Of a DNA stretch of 64,000 nucleotides, positions 58,996 through 64,000 are shown one piece after another. Source of the stretch: Coprinus comatus (lineage: Eukaryota > Basidiomycota > Agaricomycetes > Agaricales > Agaricaceae); the NCBI GenBank assembly GCA_034638255.1, contig JAWPGT010000029.1, positions 124,001 to 188,000 on the forward strand, given 5' to 3'. The notes under the pieces are model-generated. The model made no database searches. It saw nothing but the letters and a program-made list of their open reading frames with translations, and was not told where the DNA came from. Position 1 is the stretch's first letter, and each line of letters opens with the position of its first letter. Both the position numbers and the translations under genes were made by a program.

Positions 58996-60824
58996 CATCA
59001 GGATTTCGCACATGTCCTTGGAGGTACTTGAAGTTACTTAGAAAGGCATCCAAGGAGCTCCAAGTACACCCCAATAGAATTCAAAGAAGAGTAAAATTAT
59101 CCTTGGAGTTCCTTGGAAAATTTGTCCCAAGGAGCTCCAAGTAGGTCCCTCTAACTTGGGTGTACTTGAATAGCTTTGAACGTACTTGGACAGCACATAA
59201 AAGTTACTTTTCTACCTTGTAATTATATTTTACAGGATTTTATTCGCATTTTCGGGATAATTCAAGTACTCTCAAGGTCACAGCAAGTAAGGGAATAAGG
59301 ACAATAAAAAAAAATATCATTGAAGTTGTAATAATACATGTGATATACTAACTTAGTCTACAGTATTAATACATTCTTATACCTTTGTATCAGAATAGAG
59401 ACTGTAATAGTGAAATAAGTAATTATTAACATAAAATGGAGAGAAAAAGCGAACCTTGGATGATGTGTTACAAAGATCACATCACACGAAGCATGATACT
59501 CGACCGTACGGTGTGCGAGTACCAGCGTTGGAAAGGGGCGGTTAATGTGGTTATAACGAGCCTAAACACAAAAGGATTGGATAAGAAATGGGCGAGTTAT
59601 TAGTTATTTAGTTGGAGAGTAATATATATATAGTAACTTACCAAAGATCTGCATGTCGGTACATGAGTTTTGAGGGGTGCATGGTGCGGATGGTATCGTT
59701 GTAACAACGCCGTTTAGACGGTTTTAACGAACCTAAGTACAGGAGGAGTGCACAGATATTGAATGACATATCAGTTATTTTGTTGGGGAGGAACATATGT
59801 GGTAACTTACCAGAGATGTGCACGTCAGTACATGAGTTTTGGGTGGTGCGGAGTGCGGATGGCACCGTTCAAACGGCGTCGTCAAGACGGTTGTAATGAG
59901 CCTAAAATCATAAGGATTAAACATGTATCAAGCGAAATATTACATATTTATTTATAGTGACTCACCTGGGACCCAGTACCGAGTATTGCTCACTACACCT
60001 CTAATCCATCTCCACTGCACAAGCGACTTCGGTTGGCTATGGAGGAGTTATGGGTTGTTTAAACAAGCCTAGGTACACGTCTCTATGTAAGGAAATGAGT
60101 GAAGCAGCCTCAAGATACTATTAGGTGATGACATACCATTATTAGCCATGTCAAACCATGAGAACTATGCCATAGCACGCATGGCTAGGCTTGTTCGAAG
60201 CGGAAAAAAGAGCCGGTTCCGAAGAGCCAAGACGCGTGCCAAAGCGTGATGAAATGAGTACAACAGACCAAAAACATTGTATGCTTACCTTGTTCAATAA
60301 AGTGGCTGTTATAGTACGAGTACTACCCCACATGACGCGTAACTGCCACCATTCGAAGCGAAATGGTGAGACAATTCTAGAGAGCCTAGAAACGTGAGAT
60401 TCCGTTAGGAATTGAGTGAATAGGGATGTAATGATGTGGCAGAGGTATTATGATCTCGTGAGATTGTTGCCATTGGGATGTGACGTGGAGTGAGTGATGT
60501 GTGACAAGGAGAGTAGGATGTCACACTCATCCGCTTTTTTTGCAAAGTCCAAATTTGATAACATCAAAAGTTTCAAAACATATGTGATGATCAATAATCA
60601 TTGATCAGAACAAAAACAAATAGTGTTAATAATGTAAACTAAAGTTTAACATTTTTCGTGAGCAAGTAAAGCTTGAGGATTTACTTGGTTCTATCCTTGA
60701 CCTAACTTGGAACTAAAAAGCTCCTCAGAGTACCTTGGGACATTTTTCACCAAGGATGTACAAGTACAACAAGCAGTCTAAGCAACCCTAAGGTAGACCC
60801 AAGCAAATGCGCGATTTCCTGATG
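58996..60824 (+). repeat. Left arm of palindrome, 1829 bp
   Basis: Terminal inverted ends at 58996-59021 and 60799-60824 match each other after complementing (CATCAGG.WWTCGC core, then CAT.T.CTTGG). CTTGGA-type subterminal repeats lie at 59015-59190 and 60670-60800. The middle holds exon-like modules on the minus strand (see below). Confidence 0.8.
59505..60385 (-). repeat. Mirror array of exon-like modules in the left arm
   Basis: Reverse-complement counterpart of 62103-62983; coordinates follow from the mirror axis. The GTAAGT/GTGAG donors appear on the plus strand as ACTTAC or CTCAC, for example at 59635-59640 and 59808-59812, and acceptors as CCTA. Confidence 0.55.
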
Positions 60825-60874
60825 TCACAATGTCACGTCACACGTTACTGAAGCGTCCTGCAGACACATGAAGA

Positions 60875-60955
60875 CTCTCTAGTCTAATACAAGTGTCTGC
60901 AGGTGAGTAGTTAAGAAGTTATTGTATCTCTCTAGTCTAATACAAGTGTCTGCAG
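60875..60955. repeat. 28-bp direct repeat in the palindrome core
   Basis: Identical 28-bp copies at 60875-60902 and 60928-60955 (from CTCTCTAG to TCTGCAG), separated by 25 bp. The first is followed by GTGAGTAG, a good splice donor. Confidence 0.8.
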
Positions 60956-61050
60956 TGTTTGTGTTATATCTCAGTCATTTCTCAACCATTTCCTTCCATT
61001 CCTTCGTCATCGTGCTCGTCTCGTCGTCCTCTACGATCCTGCGCTTACAG

Positions 61051-61710
61051 AAGCATCGACGCGGAAAACGTGGAGGCAACAAGGCTAACAATGCCGAAGA
61101 GGATGCCGGTAATGTGGATATGATTTTGTCACCTGCTGTCTTGGAGTCTTTCACGACTCCCACTAACAAACCTTCCAATACTCGTTCTCTCATTGAGAGG
61201 ATGAAGACAACTGATCCTCGCCTCAGGACAGTGGCCTTGAAAAAGGCTGCAGATGAAGCCGTCGTGCACGGTGTTGAGCCTCTTGCTCCTCGTGCTACTC
61301 TTCTTCCCCCTGCTGGGCACCTGGTTGGTCGTACCCGGTATCAGAAAAAGAAGACAGAGGTCTTTGAGAAGATGGGTGCTCGCCTTGGCTTTGGCTTGGT
61401 TGAACCCTGTCCCCCATCACCTCCACTATCGCTTGATGCGATGGTGTCACATATCCTTCCTGAAGAGGAAGTTGATTCATCTTCAGTTTCTACACCTGGG
61501 TCCCCCACGTGCAGATCTAAGTCTCCTTCTTATGTCCCACCTTCCGATGTCCCTGAAGCAATCTCCGAGGCTGATGCCTATATGAATGATCCAGACTTCG
61601 ATGCAGATGCTGACTACAAGGTCGATGATGGATGGTATAATGAGTATGTACCTTTCTTTTCTCCATCAGGAAATCGCGCATTTGCTTGGGTCTACCTTAG
61701 GGTTGCTTAG
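61051..61710 (+). CDS. Gene fragment captured in the palindrome core, 219 aa, unknown
   Basis: Open from an apparent 3' splice acceptor (CGCTTACAG just before 61051) to a stop at 61710, which lies 47 bases inside the right arm. The protein starts KHRRGKRGGNKANNAEEDAG, continues LIERMKTTDPRLRTVALKKA, KKTEVFEKMGARLGFGLVEP, and ends in an acidic tail (NDPDFDADADYKVDDGWYNE). The GC content of third positions is visibly higher than in neighbouring genes. This looks like part of a host or transposon gene with an ordered N-terminal half. No domain recognised. It may be a truncated element-encoded gene, because the frame runs directly into the right arm's inverted end. Confidence 0.45.
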   Translation, partial: KHRRGKRGGNKANNAEEDAGNVDMILSPAVLESFTTPTNKPSNTRSLIERMKTTDPRLRTVALKKAADEAVVHGVEPLAPRATLLPPAGHLVGRTRYQKKKTEVFEKMGARLGFGLVEPCPPSPPLSLDAMVSHILPEEEVDSSSVSTPGSPTCRSKSPSYVPPSDVPEAISEADAYMNDPDFDADADYKVDDGWYNEYVPFFSPSGNRAFAWVYLRVA

Positions 61711-63492
61711 ACTGCTTGTTGTACTTGTACATCCTTGGTGAAAAATGTCCCAAGGTACTCTGAGGAGCTTTTTAGTTCCAAGTTAGGTCAAGGATAGAAC
61801 CAAGTAAATCCTCAAGCTTTACTTGCTCACGAAAAATGTTAAACTTTAGTTTACATTATTAACACTATTTGTTTTTGTTCTGATCAATGATTATTGATCA
61901 TCACATATGTTTTGAAACTTTTGATGTTATCAAATTTGGACTTTGCAAAAAAAGCGGATGAGTGTGACATCCTACTCTCCTTGTCACACATCACTCACTC
62001 CACGTCACATCCCAATGGCAACAATCTCACGAGATCATAATACCTCTGCCACATCATTACATCCCTATTCACTCAATTCCTAACGGAATCTCACGTTTCT
62101 AGGCTCTCTAGAATTGTCTCACCATTTCGCTTCGAATGGTGGCAGTTACGCGTCATGTGGGGTAGTACTCGTACTATAAAGCCACTTTATTGAACAAGGT
62201 AAGCATACAATGTTTTTGGTCTGTTGTACTCATTTCATCACGCTTTGGCACGCGTCTTGGCTCTTCGGAACCGGCTCTTTTTTCCGCTTCGAACAAGCCT
62301 AGCCATGCGTGCTATGGCATAGTTCTCATGGTTTGACATGGCTAATAATGGTATGTCATCACCTAATAGTATCTTGAGGCTGCTTCACTCATTTCCTTAC
62401 ATAGAGACGTGTACCTAGGCTTGTTTAAACAACCCATAACTCCTCCATAGCCAACCGAAGTCGCTTGTGCAGTGGAGATGGATTAGAGGTGTAGTGAGCA
62501 ATACTCTGGTACTGGGTCCCAGGTGAGTCACTATAAATAAATATGTAATATTTCGCTTGATACATGTTTAATCCTTATGATTTTAGGCTCATTACAACCG
62601 TCTTGACGACGCCGTTTGAACGGTGCCATCCGCACTCCGCACCACCCAAAACTCATGTACTGACGTGCACATCTCTGGTAAGTTACCACATATGTTCCTC
62701 CCCAACAAAATAACTGATATGTCATTCAATATCTGTGCACTCCTCCTGTACTTAGGTTCGTTAAAACCGTCTAAACGGCGTTGTTACAACGATACCATCC
62801 GCACCATGCACCCCTCAAAACTCATGTACCGACATGCAGATCTTTGGTAAGTTACTATATATATATTACTCTCCAACTAAATAACTAATAACTCGCCCAT
62901 TTCTTATCCAATCCTTTTGTGTTTAGGCTCGTTATAACCACATTAACCGCCCCTTTCCAACGCTGGTACTCGCACACCGTACGGTGAGTATCATGCTTCG
63001 TGTGATGTGATCTTTGTAACACATCATCCAAGGTTCGCTTTTTTTCTCTCCATTTTATGTTAATAATTACTTATTTCACTATTACAGTCTCTATTCTGAT
63101 ACAAAGGTATAAGAATGTATTAATACTGTAGACTAAGTTAGTATATCACATGTATTATTACAACTTCAATGATATTTTTTTTATTGTCCTTATTCCCTTA
63201 CTTGCTGTGACCTTGAGAGTACTTGAATTATCCCGAAAATGCGAATAAAATCCTGTAAAATATAATTACAAGGTAGAAAAGTAACTTTTATGTGCTGTCC
63301 AAGTACGTTCAAAGCTATTCAAGTACACCCAAGTTAGAGGGACCTACTTGGAGCTCCTTGGGACAAATTTTCCAAGGAACTCCAAGGATAATTTTACTCT
63401 TCTTTGAATTCTATTGGGGTGTACTTGGAGCTCCTTGGATGCCTTTCTAAGTAACTTCAAGTACCTCCAAGGACATGCGCGAAATCCTGATG
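61664..63492 (-). repeat. Right arm of palindrome, 1829 bp
   Basis: Mirror copy of the left arm with the same length. A one-base insertion and a one-base deletion relative to the left arm cancel, keeping perfect symmetry of the outer coordinates. Confidence 0.8.
62103..62983 (+). repeat. Tandem exon-like modules in the right arm
   Basis: At least five blocks start after a TAG acceptor with GCT/GTT and end at a GTAAG or GTGAG donor: 62103-62198, 62419-62522, 62587-62677, 62756-62846 and 62927-62983. The two 91-nt blocks align throughout (CATCCGCAC, CAAAACTCATGTAC, GCA.ATCT.TG), and share the (T/C)TAG|G(C/T)TC(G/A)TTA start with the others. Introns are 64-80 nt. One block is open in a frame where its neighbour carries stops (TGA for CGA), so coding capacity is decayed. 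The splice signals are intact. Confidence 0.6.
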
Positions 63493-64000
63493 AAGTGGCA
63501 CGAGAAGCAGAAGCAGGTCCACGGGAATCTCACCATGCACCCATGATAGCGTCTGAAACGATCTGGACCGTTAAGGTCGAAAGGGAGTTACCATATTGAA
63601 CAAGGAGGGCAGCACGAGTGGCACTCCATTGAGGAGGAATGCGTGTTATCAACATCAATGCGCGGAGAATACCGGGGACATTGATTGGGGGCGTGGCTTG
63701 CTCTAACTGTGTGAAGTAGTTCCTAAAGGTGGCGATCTCCTTAGAGGGATCATTTACACCAGATAATCGGAACGAATCTGCAGAAGCATACAGCTCGTAA
63801 GCTGCACCTGCCGAAAATGTGCCGTAAACTCATCTCAGGTGTGTCCAGAGATCATCTGAGGTTGTTTCACCATGCCGGAGCATGTCATCGCTCAATCGGG
63901 AATTTAACATCCCAAGTGCAAATGCCTCAACGTTATCGAACTTTCGAATGTCATCGACGTTCGTGGGGGGTACCATAGCGGTATTGGCGGTTGCGGGGGA
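63493..64000 (-). pseudogene. Copia gag remnant (UBN2-like), with in-frame stops
   Basis: Minus-strand frame shows the gag core: DDIRKFDNVEAFALGMLNSR, LSDDMLRHGETTSDDLWTHL, then after a TGA at 63830-63832 YGTFSAGAAYELYASADSFR, LSGVNDPSKEIATFRNYFTQ and PQWSATRAALLVQYGNSLST. A second TGA is at 63530-63532. Both stops are one G-to-A change from TGG. Gag is cut at 63493 by the palindrome and would resume at 58995. Confidence 0.7.

Larger units (their letters stand above)
58996..63492. mobile_element. 4.5-kb palindromic element inserted in copia gag
   Basis: Two 1829-bp arms (58996-60824 and 61664-63492) are mirror images around 61244, with an 839-bp core. Outer ends read CATCAGGATTTCGC; inner ends read CATCAGGAAATCGCGC. 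Thus each arm has its own inverted ends and looks like a complete non-autonomous DNA transposon in head-to-head copy. The arms differ by only a few bases (for example near 59010, 59976 and 60306), so the duplication is recent. Near both ends of each arm, CTTGGA or its complement recurs many times, as in subterminal transposase-binding arrays. I saw no transposase and no target-site duplication. Confidence 0.8.
54380..64000 (-). mobile_element. Degenerate Ty1/copia LTR retrotransposon (5' end beyond right edge)
   Basis: Read right to left: gag remnant (63493-64000), then the inserted palindrome (58996-63492), protease (58173-58946), integrase (56994-58034), reverse transcriptase and RNase H (54939-56639) and the 3' LTR (54380-54902). 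The order protease-integrase-RT is that of copia. Frame breaks between the parts show the copy is inactive. The 5' LTR and primer-binding site are not in the window. Confidence 0.88.

Noticed and set aside
59638..59865. Minus-strand frame of 75 aa in the left arm and its mirror at 62623-62850
   Set aside because: It runs through two exon-like modules and the intron between them, so it is not a protein-coding unit.
1..64000. CRISPR arrays, bacterial operons, rRNA genes
   Set aside because: None seen; spliceosomal introns and gene content are eukaryotic.

Overview
The window looks like nuclear DNA of an AT-leaning filamentous basidiomycete, probably an Agaricomycete. The evidence is: many short introns (41 to about 120 nt, several with a TACTAAC-like branch site); a seven-helix receptor-like gene of the basidiomycete DUF6533 type; dense small genes on both strands; Ser/Pro-rich proteins full of low complexity; and a Ty1/copia element. 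The species cannot be named from the sequence.

Left part (1-13,750): the 5' two sacsin-type repeats of a large HSP90-ATPase-like gene (minus strand, running off the left edge), then a 7-exon Cys-pair/low-complexity protein, a long gene-poor stretch, a short secreted-type gene with metallopeptidase-like motifs and a one-base frame break, and a tRNA-Glu(UUC).

Middle (14,090-32,408): a 15-exon bifunctional lysine-ketoglutarate reductase/saccharopine dehydrogenase (992 aa; I could phase every exon), a GH5 glycosidase of 500 aa without a signal peptide, an intronless Ser/Thr/Pro-rich protein, a two-exon Pro/Ser/Thr-rich protein, the DUF6533 membrane protein, and an intronless 1318-aa Ser-rich protein.

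34,000-54,200: several short unassigned genes. These include two paralogues sharing an LLKECLGY..DW motif, next to a diverged duplicated non-coding segment. Then come a divergent pair, a Ypp1/TTC7-type TPR protein (PI4-kinase scaffold) and DPH2 (diphthamide synthesis), with only 145 bp between their start codons, and two multi-exon genes that I assembled from splice sites.

Right part (54,183-64,000) is a nested insertion. The 3' end of a host gene is cut by the LTR of a degenerate copia element lying on the minus strand. Its gag/pol is in turn split by a 4.5-kb palindrome. The palindrome has two 1829-bp arms in exact mirror positions around an 839-bp core. Each arm has its own inverted ends and carries a tandem series of exon-like modules with intact splice signals. 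The core holds a fragment of an unrelated GC-richer gene. This mirrored, exon-bearing element is the most unusual object in the window.
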